A DNA stretch of 64,000 bases from Pullichristensenella sp963930055 (GTDB lineage: Bacteria > Bacillota > Clostridia > Christensenellales > Aristaeellaceae), in contig CAWVKS010000003.1 of assembly GCA_963930055.1 (NCBI GenBank), positions 1-64,000 of the forward strand, given 5' to 3'. Below are positions 9,404-17,112 of the stretch, one piece after another (positions within the stretch are counted from its first letter, which is position 1; the number at the start of each line of letters is the position of its first letter). The position numbers were made by a program, and so were the translations under genes. Under the pieces are notes generated by a model. The model worked only from the letters and a program-made list of their open reading frames with translations. It did no database searches and was not told where the DNA came from.

Positions 9404-9418
9404 AGAGCCATGCCGTTT
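9391..9418 (+). terminator. 10-bp hairpin at the end of the recombinase remnant
   Basis: A perfect 10-bp stem (AAACGGCATG with its complement) with an 8-nt loop overlaps the stop codon of the second recombinase remnant. The T-run after it is weak, so termination is likely but not certain. Confidence 0.55.
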
Positions 9419-9565
9419 CTGTGAGGAATGTGAGATTACTTTCTTATGGCTCCTGACCCTTACGCAAGGGATATCTGTCGCCAGGAGTGCCCGTCGATGC
9501 GTGATGCCGGGGGTGGGCATCTGGTCATGTGCCACCTTTATGACTAGATGTCGAGAAACGTTTTT

Positions 9566-9602
9566 AAGGCCGCTTTCGCATGCTGCGCTGGCGGCCTTTT
9601 TG
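9566..9602 (+). terminator. Rho-independent terminator
   Basis: The stem AAGGCCGC/GCGGCCTT with a 17-nt loop is followed by TTTTTG. Just upstream (about 9519-9551) is another imperfect hairpin. This is the last ICE-like feature before chromosomal genes. Confidence 0.75.
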
Positions 9603-10164
9603 TGGAACATCCATGCATCAAGCGGGGGCGTCAGACCGTTGACGAAGCTCTATCAACGACAAGGCTGTTTTTGACGGGGAATTGTTTCAAAACTGGATGA
9701 AAACCATTTTAATGCGTGCTGTGCATTAAATTTGTTTTCTGCAGGCTCGTCCATGACGTCAGGCGTTGAATTGCAAGAACTTTTGATGCTCAAAATGCAT
9801 TACAATTCCTCCCCGCGCAACGAGACTGCCGCAAAGCCGGAAACCTGCGGGTTTTTCCCTGGCCGCGCGCAAATTTTCACCGCCATTTTTGGCTGCTCTG
9901 CTCATTGTGCCCGCTCGTGCGGATATGCTATGATACCCTTGATAAGTGCTTTCACGGCGCGACGGCGGAAAAGCCCTCGCGCCCCGGGCAGCCGCGCGGC
10001 GCGGGCATGCAGGCCGCCTGCCGGTTTGAACGCCCCGGGGAAGAGGGCGCGCAGGCCGTGCGCCTGCGCCGCTCCCGCCCGAAAGGCCACCCCGATCCTT
10101 GGGCCGTTCTGGACGGCCAGGCCGCAGGGAAACTGCCGGCCAGCATTATCCGGGAGGAGGAAGT
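9603..10164. other. Non-coding stretch upstream of the PfkB gene
   Basis: No credible gene is visible in these 560 bp; the open frames are GC-rich shadows without ribosome binding sites. A possible promoter is TTGTGC at 9905-9910, an 18-nt spacer and TATGAT at 9929-9934, which would give the PfkB gene a leader of roughly 220 nt. The leader is GC-rich with several short palindromes, but I recognise no riboswitch class. Confidence 0.4.
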
Positions 10165-11103
10165 ATGCATATGGATGCGATCTGTATCGGCGAGCTTTTG
10201 ATCGACTTTACCCCCGAAAAAGAGCCGCGCGTCTACCGGCAGAACCCCGGCGGGGCGCCGGCGAACGTGGCCGTGGCCATGGCGCGCACCGGGCTGCGGG
10301 TAGGCTTCATCGGCAAGGTGGGGAAGGATGCCTTTGGTGATTTTCTGCTCAACACGCTGCGCGGGGAGGGGGTCGAGATCCTCGTGCCCGGGCGCGCGGA
10401 ACAGGCCGTGACGACGATGGCCTTTGTCTCCCATGACGAAAACGGAGAGCGCGAGTTCACCTTTGTCCGCAAGCCGGGGGCGGACATGCTGCTCAGCCCG
10501 GCGGACGTGGACGGCGCGGGGCTGGAAGGGGCGACGATGCTCATAGGCGGGTCGGTCTCGCTATCCGACCCGCCGTCCAGGGACGCCGTGGCGCACGCCT
10601 TTGCCAGGGCGCACGCCCTGGGCAAGATCACGTCGTTCGACGTGAACTACCGCGACATGCTCTGGAACGGGCGGCGCGAGGAAGCGCGCGCGTGCATACT
10701 GGGGCTGCTCAAGGACGTGGAGCTTTTGAAGATGTCCGATGAAGAGGTGGAGCTGCTCTGCTGCGGCACGGATATAGACGGCCTGATGCGGGAGTACGGC
10801 CTGCGCGCGGTGGTGGTGACGCACGGAGCGGGGGGCGCGCACTGTTACATGGATGGCGAAAGGCGCGCGATGCCCACGCAGGCGCGCAAGGTAGTGGACG
10901 CCACGGGTGCGGGGGACGCCTTCTGGGGGAACACGATGGGGCATCTGCTGCGCAGCGGCGTCAAGCGCGCGGAGGAGATCACCATGGAGCGACTCTGCGA
11001 AGCGGTGACGTGGGGCAACCTTGCCGGCGGGCACTGCGTGGGCTGCATGGGCGGCATCCCCGGCATGCCGACGCTGGAACAATTGCGGGCCATGCGCGGT
11101 TAG
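10165..11103 (+). CDS. PfkB family carbohydrate kinase (fructokinase-like)
   Basis: A 312-residue cytoplasmic ribokinase-fold sugar kinase. It has the first PfkB signature (NPGGAPANVAVAMARTG, about residues 27-44) and the second, DATGAGDAFWG (about 240-250), whose GAGD aspartate is the catalytic base. The opening DAICIGELLIDFTP and the overall pattern are closest to fructokinases, but the substrate cannot be fixed from sequence. GGAGGAGG lies 4 nt before the ATG at 10165; a second ATG two codons later is also possible. The gene stands alone, followed by a repeat copy and the tRNA operon. Confidence 0.88.
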   Translation: MHMDAICIGELLIDFTPEKEPRVYRQNPGGAPANVAVAMARTGLRVGFIGKVGKDAFGDFLLNTLRGEGVEILVPGRAEQAVTTMAFVSHDENGEREFTFVRKPGADMLLSPADVDGAGLEGATMLIGGSVSLSDPPSRDAVAHAFARAHALGKITSFDVNYRDMLWNGRREEARACILGLLKDVELLKMSDEEVELLCCGTDIDGLMREYGLRAVVVTHGAGGAHCYMDGERRAMPTQARKVVDATGAGDAFWGNTMGHLLRSGVKRAEEITMERLCEAVTWGNLAGGHCVGCMGGIPGMPTLEQLRAMRG

Positions 11104-11108
11104 GCTGC

Positions 11109-11243
11109 CGCAGGGTGCAGACAACGCCCGCGGCGGCGAAAAATGCCCTGATAGTATAACGATCCGCAGCAATTCTGCTTCCCAGGCTTGCGGGCTTTCC
11201 CAACGCTTTGCCGGCCTGCCCGCTTTGACGGCATACCGAGGCG
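11109..11243 (-). repeat. Degenerate short copy of the terminator-associated repeat
   Basis: Written on the plus strand this segment matches the reverse complement of the repeat at 42264-42395: an end resembling CAGAGCGCTGACAAAGCC, then GAAAAATGCCCTGATA, GCAATTCTGCTTCC, GGCTTGCGGGCTTTC and CTGCCCGCTTTGACGGCAT. It lacks the 71-nt inner module, like the 42.3-kb copy. A GC-rich hairpin (11240-11269) follows directly. Identity is visibly lower than among the other copies, so this is an old one. Confidence 0.65.
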
Positions 11244-11269
11244 GGGGAGGGCGGACGCCCTGCCCCGCC
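11240..11269 (+). terminator. GC-rich hairpin beside the repeat copy
   Basis: GGCGGGG pairs with CCCCGCC, with an inner GGGC/GCCC stem, followed by CTTTGCG. It is a possible terminator for the PfkB gene, but the T-run is short. From here to the tRNA promoter (about 170 bp) I see nothing else. Confidence 0.45.
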
Positions 11270-11437
11270 CTTTGCGCGTCCCGGCGGATGCGCAGGGCGC
11301 ACATCGCGCAGGGGCGCCTTGCGCCATGCCGCCGACGCCCTGGCCGGGGCGGCGTTTTCGCGCCGCGGCGGGAGCGGTGAGCCCCTGCCGGGGTTGCCGG
11401 AAAACGGAAAATTTCACATGAATTTGGCTTCTTCCTC

Positions 11438-11466
11438 TTGACAAAGGGGCTCCTGTATGGTATTAT
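11438..11466 (+). promoter_or_regulatory. Promoter of the tRNA operon
   Basis: A consensus TTGACA box (11438-11443), 17-nt spacer and TATTAT box (11461-11466) lie about 40 bp before the first tRNA. It is the only strong promoter for the six-gene tRNA cluster. Confidence 0.85.
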
Positions 11467-11507
11467 ATCAAATGTCGCCGCGAGAACGGCGGTGCAGGGA
11501 AGCCTGT

Positions 11508-11583
11508 GGGAGCATAGCTCAGTTGGGAGAGCACTTGCCTTACAAGCAAGGGGTCACAGGTTCGAGCCCTGTTGTTCCCACCA
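11508..11583 (+). tRNA. tRNA-Val (TAC)
   Basis: A 76-nt cloverleaf. The acceptor arm GGGAGCA pairs with TGTTCCC, the anticodon loop CTTACAA carries TAC, the T-arm is CAGGTTCGAGCCCTG, and CCA is encoded. It is the first gene of the operon. Confidence 0.95.
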
Positions 11584-11587
11584 AAAT

Positions 11588-11664
11588 GGTCCGGTAGTTC
11601 AGTTGGTTAGAATGCCAGCCTGTCACGCTGGAGGTCGAGGGTTCGAGCCCCTTCCGGATCGCCA
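11588..11664 (+). tRNA. tRNA-Asp (GTC)
   Basis: A 77-nt cloverleaf. The acceptor GGTCCGG pairs with CCGGATC, the anticodon loop CTGTCAC carries GTC, and CCA is encoded. It is separated from tRNA-Val by 4 bp. Confidence 0.95.
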
Positions 11665-11667
11665 AAT

Positions 11668-11743
11668 GCCTTGGTAGCTCAGCTGGTAGAGCAGTAGACT
11701 GAAAATCTACGTGTCGGTGGTTCAACTCCGCCCCAAGGCACCA
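11668..11743 (+). tRNA. tRNA-Phe (GAA)
   Basis: A 76-nt cloverleaf. The acceptor GCCTTGG pairs with CCAAGGC, the anticodon loop CTGAAAA carries GAA, and CCA is encoded. Confidence 0.95.
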
Positions 11744-11744
11744 T

Positions 11745-11820
11745 GCGGTAGTAGCTCAGTTGGTAGAGCGCCACCTTGCCAAGGTGGAGGTCGCGAGTCC
11801 GAGTCTCGTCTACCGCTCCA
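11745..11820 (+). tRNA. tRNA-Gly (GCC)
   Basis: A 76-nt cloverleaf. The acceptor GCGGTAG pairs with CTACCGC, the anticodon loop TTGCCAA carries GCC, and CCA is encoded. The T-arm has GAGTCCGAGTCTC, with TCCGA in place of the usual TTCGA. Confidence 0.93.
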
Positions 11821-11830
11821 TTTTTTATTT

Positions 11831-11905
11831 GGTGCCATAGCCAAGTGGTAAGGCAAAGGTCTGCAAAACCTTCATTCCCCGGTTCAAATCCGGGTGGCAC
11901 CTCCA
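11831..11905 (+). tRNA. tRNA-Cys (GCA)
   Basis: A 75-nt cloverleaf. The acceptor GGTGCCA pairs with TGGCACC, the anticodon loop CTGCAAA carries GCA, and CCA is encoded. Confidence 0.95.
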
Positions 11906-11960
11906 AAGGAACAGGACGATTCGTCATCCGGGTCGTCCTGTTTCCCGCAATAGCCCGTAT

Positions 11961-12049
11961 GGAAGCGTATCGAAGTGGTCGTAACGAGCCGCACTCGAAA
12001 TGCGGTTGTCCGAGAGGGCACGTGGGTTCGAATCCCACCGCTTCCGCCA
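11961..12049 (+). tRNA. tRNA-Ser (CGA)
   Basis: An 89-nt class II tRNA with a long variable arm. The acceptor GGAAGCG pairs with CGCTTCC, the anticodon loop CTCGAAA carries CGA, and CCA is encoded. It is the last gene of the cluster and the neighbour of the Rhs island; I found no duplicated copy of its 3' end on the far side of the island. Confidence 0.95.
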
Positions 12050-12053
12050 CCAT

Positions 12054-12099
12054 CCCTACTAGGATTTGATACAATCCTGGTAGGGACATTTTTTACCCC
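12054..12099 (+). terminator. Terminator of the tRNA operon (T-ACCCC type, copy a)
   Basis: A 13-bp stem (CCCTACTAGGATT with one imperfect pair) with loop TGATAC is followed by TTTTTT and then ACCCC. The same hairpin design with a TTTGATACAA core and the same TTTT-ACCCCATCGG tail recurs at 22744-22789. Confidence 0.85.
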
Positions 12100-12191
12100 A
12101 TCGGGGCAGAAAGCGCCTGTGACAAGGGGTTTCCCGGGGGATTTCGCGGAATTGTATGGTTCGGATAATGCTTCCTTATATAGAAGATTCG

Positions 12192-12235
12192 GCGCAGACT
12201 GCAAAAGTGGCTGTCTGCGCTGGTTTATTTTACCC
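12192..12235 (+). terminator. Hairpin of T-ACCCC type (copy b)
   Basis: The stem GCGCAGAC/GTCTGCGC with a 13-nt loop is followed by TGGTTTATTTT-ACCCC. There is no gene between it and the tRNA terminator, so it ends nothing visible; it marks the left edge of the Rhs island. Confidence 0.6.
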
Positions 12236-12244
12236 CGCCTGAGC

Positions 12245-12316
12245 ATTTCGCCAAATTGTGTCGATACGATTTGGCGAAATGTATTTTCGCGGAATCGTTT
12301 CAGAATTTCGCCAAAT
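12245..12316. repeat. ATTTCGCCAAAT palindromes at the island edge
   Basis: ATTTCGCCAAAT (12245-12256) and its perfect complement (12269-12280) form a 12-bp inverted repeat, and a third direct copy is at 12305-12316. A near copy (ATTTCGCCAGAT) lies at 22702-22713, at the other end of the island, inside a roughly 36-bp imperfect direct repeat (12231-12266 and 22689-22724). Confidence 0.65.
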
Positions 12317-15300
12317 CGTTTGCATCTATCCTCGAGCCGGGGTTGGCGGTACTGGTTGCCGTGCGCGACGCGCTGAACAACGAGGTGACTTACAGCTATG
12401 TTTCCGGCTACGAAAAACAGTGCCGCATTGCAAAGATCACCGACCCGGCTGGGCGTGAGACGGTATTTACCTACTCGAACAACCTGCTGTCGAACATCAG
12501 CACCCCGGATACGGAAGAAGGGACGCTGCGCCGCGTATACTTCACGTATGACAGCAGCCAGCGGCTGACGGGCATCCGTTACAGCGAGCTGGGCGGCACT
12601 TCCCCGCACACGGTGTATACCTACGACGGTTCCACCGGCATCCTCACGCACGCGAAGAATTACGACGGCCTCCGTGTGGATATCGGCTACGAAGCCAAGA
12701 GCCGTTACAACAGCAACGCCCTTGCCGACGGCGCGAACGACCAGATGCGGCGCGTCCTGTCCTTGGAGACGGTGCATGTCAACGCCTCCAATGCGGTCAC
12801 CAAGCGCGGCGCGAAGCAGACGTTTGATTATCTGCACATGTGCACCGTGGTGACGGCGGTGGAGAATGCCACGTCCGACGCGGGCAAGAAACTGTACTAC
12901 CAGTTCAACGATTCCGGCAATGTGGTGGCCATGCGCGACGAATTGGGCTACGGCCAGTTCGCCAAGTTTGAGGCCGGCGTGGACAACAAGCCCAGTGAGA
13001 TCTCCAAACTGCGCAAGGCCGTGGTCAACCAGCTGCGCAAGATCGACTTTTCCGGCCAGTGGACAAGCAGCGGTACGGCGGTGAAGGACGCCTCCACGCG
13101 CTGCCTGGGCATGCCCTCTGTGAAGCTGACGGCGACGGCGGGCAGCGAGTCGTATTACCAGCAGCAGGTCACGATGCTCCCCCACCAGACGTACACCTTC
13201 AGCGCCTACGTCAAGACCCAGAATGTCCAGACGGAGTTCGGGGCGTTTTTGCGGATCAACGGCAACTGGGGACGGCTGGAAAGCGAGTCCCTGACGGGCA
13301 CCACACCCGCGGCCAGCGGCAACGGCATGCCCGCGGACGGCTGGCAGCGCGTCAAGATGACCTATGAAAACACCTCCGATGATGAATACACGGCCAGCGT
13401 CGCGCTCGTGGTGAGCAAGGGCTCCGGCACGGCGTGGTTCTCCTGCCCGCAGCTGGAGACCGGCACGGTGGCCAACTCCGTCAACCTCTTGAGCAACGCG
13501 GACTTCCATCTCAGCTCTGTCAGCGGCGCGCAGACGCTGCCTACGGACTGGGGCCTGTCCAGCAACGACCTCACCACCGCCCCGACCAGCGTGTTCCCCG
13601 CCAGCGACGACCCGGACTTCCCGGCAGCGCTGGAAGGCAACTACATGCAGATCGAAGGCAGGCCTGATAAGGTCGAGTACGTTGGCTTCGGGCAGGAGCT
13701 GGACATTCAGGGCAAGAAGAACGACGTGCTGGTGTGCGGCGGCTGGGCCAGCGCCCACAGCGTGCCCAACGCCACCGAGCCGGAACGCAGCTTTGCCATC
13801 ATAGTTCGCTTGCAAAATACTTCCGGCGAGTGGTCAAACCATGCCCTGCGCCCGTTTAACTCTGAATGGGTCGGCTGGCAGTATGCGAGCCACGGCCTCG
13901 TCGTTCCCATTGACTTTGTCAAGATCGGCTTCGTGGTCGCCTACACCGGCAACTGCAACTACGCCAAGTTCTCGAACCTCTTCCTCTACCGTGAGTCGTT
14001 CGGCGTCAGCTTTGGTTACAGTGGCACCGACCGGCGCAATGTCACCTCCACCACCAATTTGGCGGGCATGGAAGCGCATATGGAGTATGACAGCGAGGAC
14101 AACCTCTATCGCTGGGTACAGCCTGGTCGTGAAAATGTCGAGGCCAACAAGTATCTTGCCTGGTACGGAGAAACAGACACCCAGCGGGCAAAACACCTGT
14201 TGCTGCGCGAGCGCACGCCGGAAAAGGTCGTCAATTACTACGACTACGACGAGTTCGGCAATCGCACCAGTTCCCGTCGTGTAGACTACCGCGTGACCAC
14301 GAACAACACGGCGGAGACGGCCTACCCCTACATCCGCACCGAGCAGACCTACACCATGGACGGCAACTTCGCCCTGACCGCGAAGGACGCCCGAGGCAAC
14401 ACCGTGACGCGCAGCACCAACGCGCGCACCGGCGAGCTCAACAGCGTCACTGACCCCACCGGCCAGACGGTCAGCTATGCCTACGATGACGCCAAGCGCG
14501 TCACTGGCGTGCAGACCGCCGCCGACGGCAAGACCTACAGGAATGCCTACACCTACGAGGAGGACCGCATCAAGACGGTCAGCCACAACACCACGGACGA
14601 CACGGCCACGGACGTCACCTACACCTTCGATTACGACGACCTCGGCCGCAAGACCACGGTGAAAGTGGGTACGCAGACGCTCTCCACGAATGTCTACGAA
14701 AACGACCGCAACGGCCTGCTCTCGGAGGTACAGTACGGCAACGGCGGCAAGGTGAAGTATACCTACGACGAGTTCGACCGTATCACCGGCCTGCGCTATG
14801 ACGACGAAACGTCCGACTGTTACACCTACGAATACGGCGCGGACGGCATGGCGGCGCGCGTCCATGACAACAACCTTGGGCGCAGCTACGAGACGGAATA
14901 CGACCTCTCTGACCGCCCCTGCCAGGGTACGCTGATCGGCGCGGACGGCCACCGCCTCTATCGCACCACGCTGGAGTACACCCGCCATTCCAACCTCAAC
15001 AGCTTCCGTGAGGAAGTGGGTGAAGGCTGGCTCGGTTCGACGCACAAGACCTCCTATACCTACGACATCGACAACCGCGTGACCGAAATGCAGTTCGACG
15101 ACAGCCTGCACAAGATCGCCTATGAGTATGACGAACTTGGCCGCATCAAGGAGCGCGCGCTGACCAACGGCTCTGCGGGGTACACCACTACCTACACCTT
15201 CGTAGCGGGCGGCTATGGCACGAACAGCACCACGCCGCTGGTGGCGGGCATCACGCAGGGAACGGGCAGCAACGCCATGAACTTCGCCTACGCCTACGAC

Positions 15301-16746
15301 TCCCGCGGGAACATCACCTCGGAGACGCGCAACGGAGCGGTGACAACCTATACCTACGACGCTCTCGGCCAGCTCATCCGGGTCAATGACCCCCACGACA
15401 CCACTGCGGGCACGAGTGGCACCACGTGGGTGTACACCTACGACCGCGGCGGCAACATCCTCTCCAAGTCGTACTACGCCTACACCACCGGCACGCCCGG
15501 CACGGCGGTAGACACCATTGCCTATTCGTACACAGACAGCAACTGGAAGGACAAGCTGACCTCCTACGATGGCAATGCGATCACCTACGACGCGATTGGC
15601 AACCCGCTTTTTGACGGCACGTGGACGTACACCTGGGAGAAAGGCCGCCAGCTCAAACAGATGAGCAAGAGCGGTATGAACGTGGAGTTCAAGTACGACC
15701 ACAACGGCCTGCGGACGCAGAAGAAGGTGACGAGCGGCGGCGAGGTAACGGTGACGGACTACACGCTGCATGGCAAGCTGATCACGCATCTGACCAGGGG
15801 AAGCGACGAGATGCACTTCTTCTACGATGCGCAGAGCAGGCCTGCGATGGTGGAGTTCAACGGCGCACTGTACAGCTACGTCCACAACCTTCAGGGTGAT
15901 GTCGTGGGTATCCTTGACAACGCCGGAAGCCTCGTGGTAGAATACAAATACGATGCATGGGGCAAGCCCATTCTCGTGCGAACCTTGACAACTGCATATG
16001 AGGCATTGGCGGAGCTGAACCCGTTCAGGTATCGAGGGTATGTGTTTGATGAGGAGACGAGGTTGTATTACCTACGGAGTAGGTATTATAACCCCGTTCA
16101 GAAAAGATTTATTAATTTAGATAATATCATCAAAGGAATTTCCTTGTTCATTAATATGTTCTCTTATTGCGCAAATAATCCTGTGTCATATGTAGATCCT
16201 GATGGTCATAGTTTTCTGGATTGGGTTAGCAACACGGCTAATAGTATTAAAAACTGGGCTTCAGATACATGGGATAGTGTTCGAAACAAGGTATCAGATG
16301 CATGGAACGATGTGAAGAAATGGGCAACCAACACGTGGAACGATGTGAAAAATTGGGCAACCAACGCGTGGAACGATGCGAAAAATTGGGCGACCAACGC
16401 GTGGAACGATGTGAAAAATTGGGCGACCAACGCGTGGAACGATGTGAAAAATTGGGCGACCAACGCGTGGAACGATGTGAAAAATTGGGCGACCAACGCG
16501 TGGAATGATGCGAGTGCTTGGTTGTCAGCTAAGTGGGATTGGACAAAAAATGCTCTTAAAGATTGGGCTGATAACTATGTTATAGCTACTTTGGATGGCT
16601 CCTTTGAACTCGCTGGCTATGTGTCCTTGGCGTCTGCGATTCTTATGGGCTCAACGCCACTCAATATAGCTTGTGGTGCTGCTTCCACTTTGTGGGGCCT
16701 CAGAGATGACTTAGAGGCATTTTTAAATGAACATTTTTTTAGCTAA
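12256..16746 (+). CDS. Rhs/YD-repeat protein with Trp-rich 11-residue repeat tip (N-terminus probably truncated)
   Basis: A 1496-residue Rhs protein. Residues about 35-230 are YD repeats, about 260-600 hold one or two carbohydrate-binding-like jelly-roll modules (NLLSNADFH, TYTFSAYVKT), and about 610-1260 are dense YD repeats (TYTYDALGQL type). The conserved closing segment FRYRGYVFDEETRLYYLRSR (about 1255) is followed by an unrelated AT-richer tip. The tip has six perfect-length copies of an 11-residue unit WNDVKNWATNA (33-bp DNA repeat, 16303-16500) and a hydrophobic end. No signal peptide or Rhs N-terminal domain is present; the first 35 codons (TTG start) read through the palindromes, so the true 5' end is probably lost. 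Rhs proteins deliver C-terminal toxins; toxicity of this tip is inferred. Confidence 0.82.
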   Translation: MCRYDLAKCIFAESFQNFAKSFASILEPGLAVLVAVRDALNNEVTYSYVSGYEKQCRIAKITDPAGRETVFTYSNNLLSNISTPDTEEGTLRRVYFTYDSSQRLTGIRYSELGGTSPHTVYTYDGSTGILTHAKNYDGLRVDIGYEAKSRYNSNALADGANDQMRRVLSLETVHVNASNAVTKRGAKQTFDYLHMCTVVTAVENATSDAGKKLYYQFNDSGNVVAMRDELGYGQFAKFEAGVDNKPSEISKLRKAVVNQLRKIDFSGQWTSSGTAVKDASTRCLGMPSVKLTATAGSESYYQQQVTMLPHQTYTFSAYVKTQNVQTEFGAFLRINGNWGRLESESLTGTTPAASGNGMPADGWQRVKMTYENTSDDEYTASVALVVSKGSGTAWFSCPQLETGTVANSVNLLSNADFHLSSVSGAQTLPTDWGLSSNDLTTAPTSVFPASDDPDFPAALEGNYMQIEGRPDKVEYVGFGQELDIQGKKNDVLVCGGWASAHSVPNATEPERSFAIIVRLQNTSGEWSNHALRPFNSEWVGWQYASHGLVVPIDFVKIGFVVAYTGNCNYAKFSNLFLYRESFGVSFGYSGTDRRNVTSTTNLAGMEAHMEYDSEDNLYRWVQPGRENVEANKYLAWYGETDTQRAKHLLLRERTPEKVVNYYDYDEFGNRTSSRRVDYRVTTNNTAETAYPYIRTEQTYTMDGNFALTAKDARGNTVTRSTNARTGELNSVTDPTGQTVSYAYDDAKRVTGVQTAADGKTYRNAYTYEEDRIKTVSHNTTDDTATDVTYTFDYDDLGRKTTVKVGTQTLSTNVYENDRNGLLSEVQYGNGGKVKYTYDEFDRITGLRYDDETSDCYTYEYGADGMAARVHDNNLGRSYETEYDLSDRPCQGTLIGADGHRLYRTTLEYTRHSNLNSFREEVGEGWLGSTHKTSYTYDIDNRVTEMQFDDSLHKIAYEYDELGRIKERALTNGSAGYTTTYTFVAGGYGTNSTTPLVAGITQGTGSNAMNFAYAYDSRGNITSETRNGAVTTYTYDALGQLIRVNDPHDTTAGTSGTTWVYTYDRGGNILSKSYYAYTTGTPGTAVDTIAYSYTDSNWKDKLTSYDGNAITYDAIGNPLFDGTWTYTWEKGRQLKQMSKSGMNVEFKYDHNGLRTQKKVTSGGEVTVTDYTLHGKLITHLTRGSDEMHFFYDAQSRPAMVEFNGALYSYVHNLQGDVVGILDNAGSLVVEYKYDAWGKPILVRTLTTAYEALAELNPFRYRGYVFDEETRLYYLRSRYYNPVQKRFINLDNIIKGISLFINMFSYCANNPVSYVDPDGHSFLDWVSNTANSIKNWASDTWDSVRNKVSDAWNDVKKWATNTWNDVKNWATNAWNDAKNWATNAWNDVKNWATNAWNDVKNWATNAWNDVKNWATNAWNDASAWLSAKWDWTKNALKDWADNYVIATLDGSFELAGYVSLASAILMGSTPLNIACGAASTLWGLRDDLEAFLNEHFFS
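16303..16500 (+). repeat. 33-bp tandem repeat, six copies
   Basis: The unit starts TGGAACGATGTGAA and encodes WNDVKNWATNA. Copies 4-6 are identical, copies 1-3 differ by a few bases, and a degenerate seventh follows at 16501. All are in frame with the Rhs gene. Eleven-residue periodicity is typical of long amphipathic helices. Confidence 0.95.
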
Positions 16747-16886
16747 AGTAAAGAGGCTTGCAAGTATAAAGTCAATGGTGAGGTGAATAAGTTGGAGACT
16801 CTCTCTTAGACAACCAGAGGGCATAACGCGAGGTAGGGGCAACGAATAGGTGCCTATGAGGCATCTATTAAGGAAGGGGACTTGTT

Positions 16887-17102
16887 ATGAAAGAGCAAAA
16901 ATCTGGTTGCATAATTTTCGTGTGCATAACTGTCGCTTTTTGTATTAGGATTATCACAAAAATACTAGAAGGGGCCGGGGCGGTAAACGAAACGTGGGAA
17001 TTAGTTTTTTCGGTATATCGTGTACTTTACTCTCTAGGGATGTTTGTATTGTTGGTTTGGCTGTGGGGGAATTATCTTCGCAACAGAAATAACAGATTAT
17101 AG
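16887..17102 (+). CDS. Small two-helix membrane protein, candidate immunity protein for Rhs tip 1
   Basis: A 71-residue protein with two strongly hydrophobic segments (about residues 9-28 and 40-62) and a basic C-terminus (NYLRNRNNRL). An AAGGAAGGGG site precedes the ATG. It lies 140 bp behind the Rhs gene on the same strand, in equally AT-rich sequence, the position where Rhs immunity genes are found. If the amphipathic/hydrophobic tip acts on membranes, a two-helix membrane immunity protein would fit. I recognise no family, so the role is inferred from position and topology. The gap before it has a short hairpin (about 16846-16868) but no gene. Confidence 0.5.
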   Translation: MKEQKSGCIIFVCITVAFCIRIITKILEGAGAVNETWELVFSVYRVLYSLGMFVLLVWLWGNYLRNRNNRL

Positions 17103-17112
17103 TTTCGCAATA

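Larger units (their letters stand above)
1..9600. mobile_element. End of an integrative conjugative element (partial)
   Basis: A leftward block of type IV secretion and replication genes (VirB4, PrgI, VirB6, Maff2, VirD4, PcfB, RepA/DUF6017-like) followed by large serine recombinase remnants is the layout of clostridial ICEs of the CD1110/CD1112/CD1115 family. The left side continues beyond the window, where VirB4 is cut before its Walker A motif. No relaxase is visible here. The right limit is inferred: chromosomal-looking sequence (PfkB kinase, tRNA operon) starts after the terminator at 9566-9602, and I could not identify an exact attachment site. Both recombinase genes at this end are defective, so this copy cannot excise unless another recombinase lies outside the window. 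Confidence 0.75.

Noticed and set aside
11961..12049. tRNA-Ser as the attachment site of the Rhs island
   Set aside because: I found no copy of the tRNA 3' end at the island's right edge; the edges instead show the ACCCC and ATTTCGCCA repeats.
11884..15885. Long minus-strand frames (643 and 683 codons) opposite the Rhs gene
   Set aside because: These are shadows of the YD-repeat codons; one also runs through two tRNA genes.
16303..16500. 33-bp tandem repeat considered as a CRISPR array
   Set aside because: There are no spacers between units, all copies are in frame with the Rhs protein, and no cas genes are present.
16302..16508. Out-of-frame repeat ORF (ERCEKLGDQRV units)
   Set aside because: It is the other-frame reading of the 33-bp Rhs repeat, with no ribosome binding site.
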